DNA of 25,020 nucleotides from the NCBI GenBank assembly GCA_036721445.1, contig DAIMKZ010000029.1:1-25020 (forward strand), written 5' to 3'. Positions 1 to 7,166 of this stretch are shown here, one piece after another. The notes beneath the pieces are model-generated. The model had not been told where the DNA came from, searched no databases, and saw nothing but the letters and a program-made list of their open reading frames with translations. This DNA is from UBA4055 sp036721445 (GTDB lineage: Bacteria; UBA4055). The translations under genes and the position numbers were made by a program. Positions within the stretch are counted from its first letter, which is position 1, and every line of letters starts with the position of its first letter.

Positions 1-573
1 GAAGACCTGTGGACATTCAACGAGGAGTCCGTCGCAAGGGCGATCTGGGATTCCGCATTGCCGGTTATATCAGCTGTGGGGCACGAGATAGATTTTTCTA
101 TCTCTGATTTCGTGGCGGACGTAAGGGCGGCCACGCCTTCTCACGCCGCCGAACTAGTCAGTCTGAACATGACCGAAGAACTTCATAAGATCGGACAGTA
201 TGAATCAAGAATAAATAATCTCGTCGTATCGTATTTTAATTACCAGAAAGAGATAATAAGAGGCATTGAGAATTCGCACGCTTTCAGAATGCCTGCCGAT
301 ATAATCAGGAACTATACGGTCAGCCTGGACAATCTCGAAGATAATTTTGAAGCGTATTTTCTGCAGAAATTGAATAAAGAGAATATCAGGCTCGAAGGGT
401 TTGAGGGGATTTTAAGATCGCTCGATCCGCGTTCAGTTATGAACAGGGGGTATGCTGTTGTCAGGGAAAGATCAGGCGGCGCTATAATCGCTTCTGCAGG
501 AAAGACCAGACCTGCTCAGGACATCAGCATTGAGTTCAAAGACGGTGCCGTTCCGGCAAAAATTGAAAAATAA
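1..573 (+). CDS. xseA: Exodeoxyribonuclease VII large subunit, 3' part
   Basis: The reading frame is open from the first base and ends at TAA 571-573, so the gene is cut at its 5' end and about 190 C-terminal codons remain. The segment beginning EDLWTFNEE, then PVISAVGHEIDFSISDFVAD and RAATPSHAAEL, is the conserved catalytic-core signature of XseA. The helical region that follows and the closing LDPRSVMNRGYAVV block match the C-terminal part of the family. Exonuclease VII is a cytoplasmic nuclease that degrades single-stranded DNA from both ends and works with several copies of the small subunit XseB. An xseB gene often lies directly downstream, but here the next gene is a lipoprotein. The identification is secure; the N-terminal OB-fold is outside the window. 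Confidence 0.95.
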   Translation, partial: EDLWTFNEESVARAIWDSALPVISAVGHEIDFSISDFVADVRAATPSHAAELVSLNMTEELHKIGQYESRINNLVVSYFNYQKEIIRGIENSHAFRMPADIIRNYTVSLDNLEDNFEAYFLQKLNKENIRLEGFEGILRSLDPRSVMNRGYAVVRERSGGAIIASAGKTRPAQDISIEFKDGAVPAKIEK

Positions 574-603
574 GTTTTTTTAAGCATAGTGAATAATTGT
601 TAT

Positions 604-632
604 TTGATTTTGTAAGATAATGTACGTATATT
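604..632 (+). promoter_or_regulatory. Putative housekeeping-type promoter of the small lipoprotein gene
   Basis: TTGATT (604-609) and TATATT (627-632) are separated by exactly 17 bases. They lie 33 bases upstream of the ATG at 665, in the gap after xseA. The -10 box is the same TATATT proposed for hisS and for the permease at 24281. Only the match to the general sigma-70 pattern supports this; no start site is known. Confidence 0.45.
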
Positions 633-664
633 TTGCGCAATACCTAAAAAAAGGAGAGAGAAAC

Positions 665-877
665 ATGAAAAGATTCGCCGCTTTATTAGCAATTGTATGC
701 GTACTCGCACTAACTGTAAGCTGCGCAAAAAAAGAGGAAGCTGTTCAGAAAGTTGAACAGGCGGTAGAAGAGAGCGCTCCCGCTGTTGAAGCAACCGCTG
801 AAGCAGTTGCGGATTCAGTTAAAGAAGTTACTGAGGAAGACGCTGAAGCAGTTATACCTGTTCCAGAGGGAGAATAG
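665..877 (+). CDS. Small acidic lipoprotein of unknown function (70 aa)
   Basis: The start at ATG 665 is chosen because AAGGAG (651-656) lies 8 bases upstream and because this methionine opens a typical lipoprotein signal: MKR, a hydrophobic stretch, then a lipobox ending LTVSC with the lipidated cysteine at residue 20. An in-frame start at 620 would put an implausible extension before the signal. The mature part is about 50 residues, built almost only of Ala, Glu, Val, Lys and Thr. Valine and alanine recur every three to four residues (KVEQAVEESAP, AEAVADSVKEV), consistent with an amphipathic helix or coiled coil. I do not recognise a family. It has its own promoter and a strong terminator, so it is probably a separately expressed envelope lipoprotein. 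A periplasmic structural or stress role is only inference. Confidence 0.8.
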   Translation: MKRFAALLAIVCVLALTVSCAKKEEAVQKVEQAVEESAPAVEATAEAVADSVKEVTEEDAEAVIPVPEGE

Positions 878-898
878 TTTCCAAAAGTACGTATTATT

Positions 899-924
899 AA
901 GGCAGATGAATTCTGCCTTTTTTT
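899..924 (+). terminator. Rho-independent terminator after the small lipoprotein
   Basis: The stem AAGGCAGA (899-906) pairs perfectly with TCTGCCTT (912-919) around the 5-base loop TGAAT, and the right arm runs into seven T (918-924). It ends transcription of the lipoprotein gene. It also overlaps the stop codon of the convergent glycosyltransferase gene (923-925). On the minus strand the U-tract is poor, so efficient bidirectional use is doubtful. Confidence 0.85.
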
Positions 925-1780
925 ATTTTATCAGACTTTTTCTGATTGCGGCGTAGAACAGATATGAATGATTTATTCTGCCGAAAAACCCTCTTGAACT
1001 TTTGGCTTTCAGTCTTTCTGACCAGACGAAAAACGGATTAAAAACGGCAGCGCCTAAGGCCGAGGTAAGAATATTATATTTTATCATTCTTTTAAATCCG
1101 GCATGTTTTTGGATCAGATATCTCAGGTTCTTCCCGGAATTCTCAATCTGTTCCAGCCACTCGAATACATCCTTGTCGTGATAATGGAAAAGGTTCTTTG
1201 TCCGCACGAAAGATAAACTGCCGCCTGAAGCGGCGATCCTTAAACCGAGTTCGGGATCCTCCCATCCGTAGCCTTCAAAATTCTCATCAAACTTCCCTAT
1301 GCGGTCGAAGAAAGGTTTTTTTATGCTGCAGAACGCTGTCGTGAAGTAATTGCTCCTAACTTCGTGCCCGGAACCGGACCTGTTGGCGCCGCGCGTGTTC
1401 AAAAACTCGTTCAGGAACGAGTACTTTCCGTCGGTCCTTACATTGACGACATTGGAAAAAACAGCGTCCGCGCCGTTTTCAAGATCAGTCAGATGCTTTT
1501 CGAACATGTTCTCTTTGACCTCGATGTCGTCGTCAATGAAGAAAAGCACAGGGTGCTTGACTACCGCGGCGCCTCTGTTCCTCGACTTCGAGCGCCCCAG
1601 ATTCTGCCCGTTGTTCACGACCTTCACCCTTTCGTCACCGAAGTCGCCCGTTACGCATCCTGGACAGTCGTTGATAATGATGATCTCGAATTCATCCTGA
1701 ATATCAAGGTCGAGTATCGAGTGAACCGTTCTTTTTAGAGCTTCGGGCCTGTTATATGTCGGAATGACTATCGAGAACAT
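923..1780 (-). CDS. Family 2 glycosyltransferase (GT-A fold)
   Basis: The 285-aa protein opens with FSIVIPTYNRPEALKRTV, the usual nucleotide-sugar-binding start of GT2 enzymes. It continues with INDCPG and then FIDDDIEV at residues 81-88, the metal-binding DxD region. The GYGWEDPELGLRIA block around residues 170-182 is the ED acid pair seen in GT2 and galactosyltransferase C-domain proteins and is the likely catalytic base region. It should transfer a sugar from an activated donor to a glycan or lipid-linked acceptor on the cytoplasmic side of the membrane. Its start lies inside the upstream membrane-protein gene (29-base overlap), with AAAAGG shortly before the ATG, so translation is probably coupled. 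Donor and acceptor cannot be told from sequence. Confidence 0.85.
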   Translation of the reverse strand: MFSIVIPTYNRPEALKRTVHSILDLDIQDEFEIIIINDCPGCVTGDFGDERVKVVNNGQNLGRSKSRNRGAAVVKHPVLFFIDDDIEVKENMFEKHLTDLENGADAVFSNVVNVRTDGKYSFLNEFLNTRGANRSGSGHEVRSNYFTTAFCSIKKPFFDRIGKFDENFEGYGWEDPELGLRIAASGGSLSFVRTKNLFHYHDKDVFEWLEQIENSGKNLRYLIQKHAGFKRMIKYNILTSALGAAVFNPFFVWSERLKAKSSRGFFGRINHSYLFYAAIRKSLIK

Positions 1781-2888
1781 TGCTTTTCGCCTTTTTAAAT
1801 CTGTAGAAATAATAAGAAACTACGGCAAGAGTGATAAGCGATACTGCCACTTTCCAGTCCCTGTGGGGAAGCCTGAACCTGAAATAAATATGGTGCGGAA
1901 TCGATATCAGGCATGCGGATAATACTAAGATACGCCCTTTAAGTTCATTAAAACGGTATTTTTCGAATATCACGCCGAGGAGCAGAAAGAATACGGGGAA
2001 CACGGGCACGATAAGCCTTTCGGTGTCTCCAGCCAGAAAACAGCTCGCATAGTAGGTGATTATAAAGATCAGAAAGTGCATATTCCTGCGGAAGAAATCC
2101 TTAGTCTCTTTCCAGAACACAAAAGGTATGAATGCAAGCGGTATGAAGGTGTTTATTATCCTGTAGTAAGTGACCGGATCAAAAAGTTTATTTGTCTCAT
2201 CGAATCTGAGTTTTCCAAAGGAATAGAGCAGTCCTTCTCCGGCGGCAGATTCTGTAACTATCAATGACCTCAAACCTGCAAGAATTATCACGGCGGGGAT
2301 AACAGAGATCAGAAACCATATTCCGTTATTTTTGTCTTTTCTGACCATAAAATAGTACCATGCAGCCGCAGGCGCGAGAAAAAGTATGGTTTCCCTGTTC
2401 GAGGCTCCAACGGCAAGTACAGTTCCCATGATGAGGAAATTATTTTTTTTCAGTGCCATCAGGAAGAGCAGTATCAGAATATGCGTGAGCAGGTCGTGAA
2501 CATCGTAAAAATTCCACACGGCGAAACCGAAAACATATCTGCCGGCAAGAAAGAGAACGGTCAGGTAGAAAGCAGTATCCTCTTTGAGCCCGTAAACTTT
2601 AAGAAATCTGAATAATACGAGCGGGATTATAAATGCCATAATAAGCGTGAGGATGCAGAAGCTCGTATCAACATCAAAAGGCATGAGCCCCGCGATGTAA
2701 GGCATAAGTATCCTGTAGCCGAAGTTCCTCGAAACGGTCTCGTCGAATCCGGGAGAGGCAAGGGCCATCTGCCTGTAGTTCTGAATATCCGGAATGTCCG
2801 AGCACGGTGCGAATGAAAAATCTATTCTGCCGTAATAAACGGTCATGAGAGCGGTTATCAGAAATATTAGAATATACCTGTTCTTCAT
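1752..2888 (-). CDS. Polytopic membrane protein, possible GT-C-like glycosyltransferase
   Basis: This 378-aa protein starts with a membrane helix (ILIFLITALMTVYYG) followed by an extracytoplasmic loop rich in aromatic and acidic residues (PCSDIPDIQNYRQMA). About nine or ten further hydrophobic segments follow, and the protein ends in a basic tail. An early acidic loop between the first two helices and a conserved-looking NRET segment are features of GT-C type transferases, which use polyprenyl-phosphate sugars. No diagnostic motif proves this. Its 29-base overlap with the GT2 gene points to a joint role in making a surface polysaccharide or glycolipid. Alternatives are a glycan polymerase or an uncharacterised membrane protein. 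The ribosome binding site before ATG 2886-2888 is weak. Confidence 0.6.
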   Translation of the reverse strand: MKNRYILIFLITALMTVYYGRIDFSFAPCSDIPDIQNYRQMALASPGFDETVSRNFGYRILMPYIAGLMPFDVDTSFCILTLIMAFIIPLVLFRFLKVYGLKEDTAFYLTVLFLAGRYVFGFAVWNFYDVHDLLTHILILLFLMALKKNNFLIMGTVLAVGASNRETILFLAPAAAWYYFMVRKDKNNGIWFLISVIPAVIILAGLRSLIVTESAAGEGLLYSFGKLRFDETNKLFDPVTYYRIINTFIPLAFIPFVFWKETKDFFRRNMHFLIFIITYYASCFLAGDTERLIVPVFPVFFLLLGVIFEKYRFNELKGRILVLSACLISIPHHIYFRFRLPHRDWKVAVSLITLAVVSYYFYRFKKAKSNVLDSHSDI

Positions 2889-2947
2889 CGTTTCAAATAT
2901 AATCTAATAAAATGTCATTCAAAATATAAATTTTGGAAATAAAACTG

Positions 2948-2976
2948 TTTCAAACTTGCGCTTTAGGGTTTATATT
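2948..2976 (+). promoter_or_regulatory. Putative hisS promoter in the divergent intergenic region
   Basis: TTTCAA (2948-2953), a 17-base spacer and TATATT (2971-2976) lie 33 bases upstream of the hisS ATG. The -35 match is poor and the -10 match good. The surrounding 2889-3009 gap is AT-rich and must also carry the promoter for the divergent glycosyltransferase pair; several minus-strand TATATT boxes there are candidates that I cannot rank. Confidence 0.3.
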
Positions 2977-3009
2977 TACATAACTTTTGAATTAAAGGAC
3001 GGAAAGGCT

Positions 3010-4299
3010 ATGAAGGTCAACACGAATCCGGTAAGAGGCATGAAAGATTTTCTGCCGGCCGAAGCGGAACTTAGAGAGAAGGTCAGAAGGACCATAATCG
3101 ACACATATTCATCTTTCGGATACAGAAAAATAGAAACTCCCGCTCTGGAACATCTTGAACTTCTGGGCGGAAGCGACGGGGGCGAGAATGAAAAGCTGAT
3201 CTACAAAGTGCTCAAAAGAGGAGAGAAACTTGATCTGACTTCAGCTACAGAAGAGAAAGACCTCTCCGAAGAAGGCCTCAGGTTCGATCTTACTGTTCCT
3301 CTGACAAGGATCTACGCGAATAACCAGAATGATCTCCCTCTGCCGTTCAAAGTGATACAGACCGATAATGTCTGGAGAGCGGAAAGGCCTCAGAAAGGAA
3401 GGTACAGGCAGTTCATGCAGTGCGATATTGATATTATAGGAGAGGAAAGTTATGTTGCGGAGATAGACCTTCTCACAGCTTCTTCACACGCACTTTTAAA
3501 TCTGGGCTTCTCTGATTTTGTGATAAAGATAAACGACAGGATGATTCTTCACGATCTGGCTGAAAAATGGGGGTTCGAAAGGAAAGACCATGAGAGCGTG
3601 TTCATTACCATTGACAAGCTTGACAAAATAGGCACTGACGGAGTTGCGATAGAGCTTGGTTACAAGCGCTTTTCCAATGACGCGATCAATAAGATGACCG
3701 CAGATCTCACTGATTTTCAGGCCGGGAGATTTGAGAATGTAAAGATAAGCGATGATCTCGGGATCGTAATTGAAACGGTAAGCATTGCCTCGCAGGGCAG
3801 GTTCAAAATAGAGTTCGATCCGACGCTTGTACGCGGAATGGGATATTATACAGGCATGATCTACGAGATCAAATACAGGGACTATCCGGGATCGGTCGGA
3901 GGAGGAGGCAGGTACGACAAAATGATCGGTAAGCGTACTGGTACTGATGTTCCGGCATGCGGATTCTCGATCGGATTCGAGAGGATAATCGATCTTATGC
4001 TGGAAAGGAACGATCAGACCGAAAAACCTGTCAGGCTCGCAGTACTTTTTAATACCGAGAAAGACGACACGAAAACTATCTATTATTATTCAGATGCCTA
4101 CAGGAACGGAACGATAGCTCTTACGCACAAAGAAAAAAGTTCAGGGAAGATATTTAAGAAAGATGTCTCCGTGTTCAGGCAGGAAAAAAAGCTCGGAAAG
4201 CAGCTCAAGAAACTGCTCGATCAGGGATTTACCCATTACGCGACGCTTCTCAACAACGATGTGCTTGTCGTTGAGGAGCTGAAAGCAGATAAAGGATAG
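3010..4299 (+). CDS. hisS: Histidine--tRNA ligase
   Basis: A class II aminoacyl-tRNA synthetase of 429 aa that charges tRNA-His with histidine in the cytoplasm. The start at ATG 3010 is preferred: AAGGA (2995-2999) lies 10 bases upstream, and the protein then begins VNTNPVRGMKDFLP, the normal HisRS N-terminus. An in-frame TTG at 2956 would fall inside the putative promoter. Motif 2 is FKVIQTDNVWRAERPQKGRY with W near residue 122. The histidine-binding signature LVRGMGYYTG carries the catalytic Arg near residue 275. Motif 3 is GGGGRYD at 297-303 with GFSIGFERI after it. The last 90 or so residues replace the typical anticodon-binding domain with a diverged, lysine-rich version. Function is secure; only the tail is unusual. 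Confidence 0.96.
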   Translation: MKVNTNPVRGMKDFLPAEAELREKVRRTIIDTYSSFGYRKIETPALEHLELLGGSDGGENEKLIYKVLKRGEKLDLTSATEEKDLSEEGLRFDLTVPLTRIYANNQNDLPLPFKVIQTDNVWRAERPQKGRYRQFMQCDIDIIGEESYVAEIDLLTASSHALLNLGFSDFVIKINDRMILHDLAEKWGFERKDHESVFITIDKLDKIGTDGVAIELGYKRFSNDAINKMTADLTDFQAGRFENVKISDDLGIVIETVSIASQGRFKIEFDPTLVRGMGYYTGMIYEIKYRDYPGSVGGGGRYDKMIGKRTGTDVPACGFSIGFERIIDLMLERNDQTEKPVRLAVLFNTEKDDTKTIYYYSDAYRNGTIALTHKEKSSGKIFKKDVSVFRQEKKLGKQLKKLLDQGFTHYATLLNNDVLVVEELKADKG

Positions 4300-4320
4300 T
4301 TCACTCTAATTCACCGTTCA

Positions 4321-5379
4321 GTGCGGAATTTGAAAAGAATTCAGAACATACAGGCTTTAAGAGGTATAGCCGTCATATCCGTTCTTGTATTTCATTTAAT
4401 TTCAGTTGAGCGTAAATACGGCGGAGCACATACTATTCTTCCTGATTTTTTTCAGTTCGGTATGTTTGGTGTGGATCTCTTTTTTGTGATCAGCGGTTTT
4501 GTTATGGTTCTTATTACTCAAGGTAGGTTTCAACATCCGAAGCAATCATTAAGTTTCTTATGCAGCAGAATTATCAGAATTTATCCGGTATATTGGTTTT
4601 ACACTTTTCTTGTGCTTATTGTATTTCTTAACAAACCTGAATGGGTTAACAGAATTCAGGGAAATCAGGTAAATATTTTATATTCATTTCTTCTTCTGCC
4701 CGCAGAAACTTTACCTCTAGTTTTTGTGGGATGGTCTCTGATACACGAAATGTATTTCTACATTGTTTTCTTTTTCATTATTCTGCTGATAAAAGAAAGA
4801 TATTTACTATTGGCAGTTGTTGTTTGGGCGTTAACAGTAGTATTTTTTAATCTGCAAGTGGGACATTCAGGGTCTTTTTTGAAGCTGATATTTCACCCCC
4901 TTACTTTAGAATTTATTTGTGGATGTGTTATTGCTAAGATATATATAAACAAAAAGTCTGTATTTAATTTAAAACGCTTTCATTTATTTGCATTCCTGTG
5001 TCTGATGGCTTCTGTTACAGGATACATGATCTACAGGTACTATACTTTTGAAGTTGAACCTTTGGGATGGTGGCGAATTATGATATTCGGAATACCGTCA
5101 GTTTTAATAGTTTACATCTATACTTATGCCGAGAGAGCTGGTTTTATTTTTTACCCGATACTAATAAAAATAGGAGATGCATCATATTCGATCTACCTTT
5201 CCCATGCTCTAACATTAAGCGCTCTGGGAAGGATTTGGAAAACCTTCGCTATAAAAGGGATTTCTGATAACATTATTGCGCTTCCGCTAATCTTCATTCT
5301 GACCTTGTACGCAGGATATCTCAGCTACATAATATTCGAAAAACCTCTGATGGATCTGTCCAAGAAATTTACCCGGTAA
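4321..5379 (+). CDS. Acyltransferase 3 family membrane protein (OafA/WecH-like)
   Basis: A 352-aa integral membrane protein. Its N-terminus has IQALRGIAVISVLVFH, with Arg14 and His25, the residues conserved in the acyltransferase 3 family. This is followed by FGVDLFFVISGFVM, WSLIHEMYFY and, near the end, SYSIYLSHAL. These enzymes O- or N-acylate sugars of lipopolysaccharide, capsule or peptidoglycan from the cytoplasmic membrane. The start is uncertain: GTG 4321 or TTG 4330 fit the family N-terminus, but neither has a Shine-Dalgarno sequence. The gene is visibly AT-richer than its neighbours: single 60-base lines at 4561 and 4801 count 32-33% G+C, against 57% in a line of murJ. This suggests recent acquisition, as is common for surface-modifying genes. 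Confidence 0.88.
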   Translation: MRNLKRIQNIQALRGIAVISVLVFHLISVERKYGGAHTILPDFFQFGMFGVDLFFVISGFVMVLITQGRFQHPKQSLSFLCSRIIRIYPVYWFYTFLVLIVFLNKPEWVNRIQGNQVNILYSFLLLPAETLPLVFVGWSLIHEMYFYIVFFFIILLIKERYLLLAVVVWALTVVFFNLQVGHSGSFLKLIFHPLTLEFICGCVIAKIYINKKSVFNLKRFHLFAFLCLMASVTGYMIYRYYTFEVEPLGWWRIMIFGIPSVLIVYIYTYAERAGFIFYPILIKIGDASYSIYLSHALTLSALGRIWKTFAIKGISDNIIALPLIFILTLYAGYLSYIIFEKPLMDLSKKFTR

Positions 5380-5426
5380 CAAATTTATCTATTCTTTAAC
5401 GGAATAATTTTTTATATTTATCAACT

Positions 5427-6350
5427 ATGAAGAATAGACTGGTCATACTGGGAGCGGGCGGCGTCGGGACGGCGATCGGCGCGGCTCTTGCGGAAAAATA
5501 TTATGAGGAGACTCTCCTTGTCGGGCGGAAAGAACATGTCTTTGCTCTTAACCTTAAGGGATGTGAGATCACAGGATCGGTTAAGAAGACCGTCAGAGCA
5601 AGAGCCTGTGAGGAAATAGATTTCCTTCTGGAAAACACTCTCCTGATCGCAGCCGTTAAGATCACGGTACTGGAAGAAACGCTAAGGCGTATCCAGCCGT
5701 ACATAACCGACACTACTTCGGTCCTTTTAGTCCAGAACGGCTACGGGGTAAAGAACATAGCGAACAGGGTACTGTTCGGACTGGTCGATCCGGAGAGTGT
5801 TTTCCACGCGATCGCCACTATGGGCGCCGTACTCGGCGCGCCCGGTCAGCTGGAGCTTTATCCGGGCGGCCTCAAGGCGGAAAAAGCGTTCGCGGATTCG
5901 GTTTACGGAGAGATATTCAAAAACACCTTTCTCGATTACAAGGTTACGTCCGACTTGGATAAAGCGATCTGGATAAAGCTCGTTATAAACTCTATCGTAA
6001 ATCCGCTTTCCGTCATTTTCCGAGCAAAGAACAAAGTGATAGCTGAAGACAGGCTGAACGGACTTAAAGACCGGCTCCTTCAGGAAGGAATAGAAGTTGC
6101 CGCATCGGAAGGTCATAAAATAGATCTGACCGTAGAAGATATCAACGATTTTATAAGGTCGGACAACAGAACCTCTATGCTTCAGGATTACTTCAAAAGA
6201 CGGCCGAATGAAATTGACTTCATCAGCGGAGCAATAATAGGTATTGGTGAAAAGAACGGGATCGATGTAAGCGCGAACAAATTCATTCACTCGATCGTAA
6301 AAAACATCGAGATCAACAGGATAAATGATAAAGAAGAGAACACGATTTAG
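5427..6350 (+). CDS. panE: Ketopantoate reductase family protein (2-dehydropantoate 2-reductase)
   Basis: The 307-aa protein has an N-terminal Rossmann fold with GAGGVG at residues 9-14 for NADPH. The C-terminal helical domain carries WIKLVINSIVNPLSVIF, giving Lys184 and Asn188 at the places of the catalytic Lys and its partner in PanE. The ISGAIIGIGEKNGIDV segment near the end is the substrate-side helix of the family. The enzyme would reduce 2-dehydropantoate to pantoate in pantothenate and coenzyme A synthesis. Many family members act on other 2-keto acids, and no other pan gene is in the window, so the exact substrate is inferred. There is no clear Shine-Dalgarno sequence; a TATATT at 5413-5418 stands close to the ATG. 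It is followed 8 bases later by the TauE-like gene. Confidence 0.85.
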   Translation: MKNRLVILGAGGVGTAIGAALAEKYYEETLLVGRKEHVFALNLKGCEITGSVKKTVRARACEEIDFLLENTLLIAAVKITVLEETLRRIQPYITDTTSVLLVQNGYGVKNIANRVLFGLVDPESVFHAIATMGAVLGAPGQLELYPGGLKAEKAFADSVYGEIFKNTFLDYKVTSDLDKAIWIKLVINSIVNPLSVIFRAKNKVIAEDRLNGLKDRLLQEGIEVAASEGHKIDLTVEDINDFIRSDNRTSMLQDYFKRRPNEIDFISGAIIGIGEKNGIDVSANKFIHSIVKNIEINRINDKEENTI

Positions 6351-6358
6351 GAAAGCAG

Positions 6359-7159
6359 ATGGATGTTTTTGATATTCTGATATTGTTCGCGACGGGCCTG
6401 GCCGCAGGTTTCCTCAGCGGATTTCTGGGTATCGGAGGCGGGGTCATAGCAGTTCCGGTGCTGATCTATTTTCTGAGCGGAACGGTAGAACCTGAAATAT
6501 TGTTCCTGACTGCTTCGACCATATCTCTCGGAGTAGTCTTCTTCGCTTCGTCAAATTCAGCAATAAAACACATAAAGTCACATAACTACTATAAAAAAGC
6601 GATAATCCCAGTAACTATCGGATCAATTCTCGGACCAATTCCCGGAAGCTTGATATGCGCGGTCATTTCCGACAGGGGGAGGATGTTCTTTTTTTCGGTC
6701 ATTCTGGCTCTTCTAGCGGTCAGGATATTCTTTCTGGATAACGAGGATGAGGACGGCAATCCCAGAAAACATCCGAGGTTCAGCGTTCCGGTGATGTTTC
6801 TGGCGGGTCTTTTTATGGGAACAGTTTCCGCAATGACAGGCATAGGCGGAGGGTCGATACTTGTGCCTCTGCTCGCGGTCATACTTCATTTCAATATAAA
6901 AAAGGCGGTCGGTCTGGCTTCTATCGTCATGATATTCAACGCAGTGTCTTCTTTGGCCGGCAGATATTTTATCGGAGCCTTCGACTCAATACCGGTGTCC
7001 CTTTTTTTCATGGTTTTTCTGCTTATTTCCCTGGGTGCGTCATTTACCGCCCAGCTCGGTGCTAATATGAACATTCGAAGCGGATATAAATCGTTCAAGA
7101 AGATCGCGGGAGCTATATATATTCTGGTGGCTCTTCAGGTCTTTATAAAAGCTGTGTGA
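6359..7159 (+). CDS. TauE/SafE family membrane transporter (sulfite exporter-like)
   Basis: A 266-aa membrane protein with the internal duplication typical of TauE/SafE permeases. The first half carries AAGFLSGFLGIGGGVIAVPV, and the second half repeats the pattern as FMGTVSAMTGIGGGSILVPL. About eight hydrophobic helices are visible, with a short charged cytoplasmic loop (DNEDEDGNPRKHPR) between the halves. Characterised relatives export sulfite, sulfoacetate or other small organosulfur anions, but most are of unknown substrate, and nothing here fixes it. It lies 8 bases after panE and 7 bases before murJ, so the three are almost certainly co-transcribed, though they share no obvious pathway. 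Confidence 0.88.
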   Translation: MDVFDILILFATGLAAGFLSGFLGIGGGVIAVPVLIYFLSGTVEPEILFLTASTISLGVVFFASSNSAIKHIKSHNYYKKAIIPVTIGSILGPIPGSLICAVISDRGRMFFFSVILALLAVRIFFLDNEDEDGNPRKHPRFSVPVMFLAGLFMGTVSAMTGIGGGSILVPLLAVILHFNIKKAVGLASIVMIFNAVSSLAGRYFIGAFDSIPVSLFFMVFLLISLGASFTAQLGANMNIRSGYKSFKKIAGAIYILVALQVFIKAV

Positions 7160-7166
7160 GGTTTAA

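Noticed and set aside
574..664. Search for xseB directly after xseA
   Set aside because: The gap is AT-rich regulatory sequence only; no frame for the small subunit is present.
2956..3009. Upstream extension of hisS from TTG 2956
   Set aside because: It would start inside the putative promoter; ATG 3010 has a Shine-Dalgarno sequence and the family's normal N-terminus.
5727..6290. Minus-strand frame of 187 codons inside panE
   Set aside because: Antisense shadow of the reductase gene without start signals or family features.
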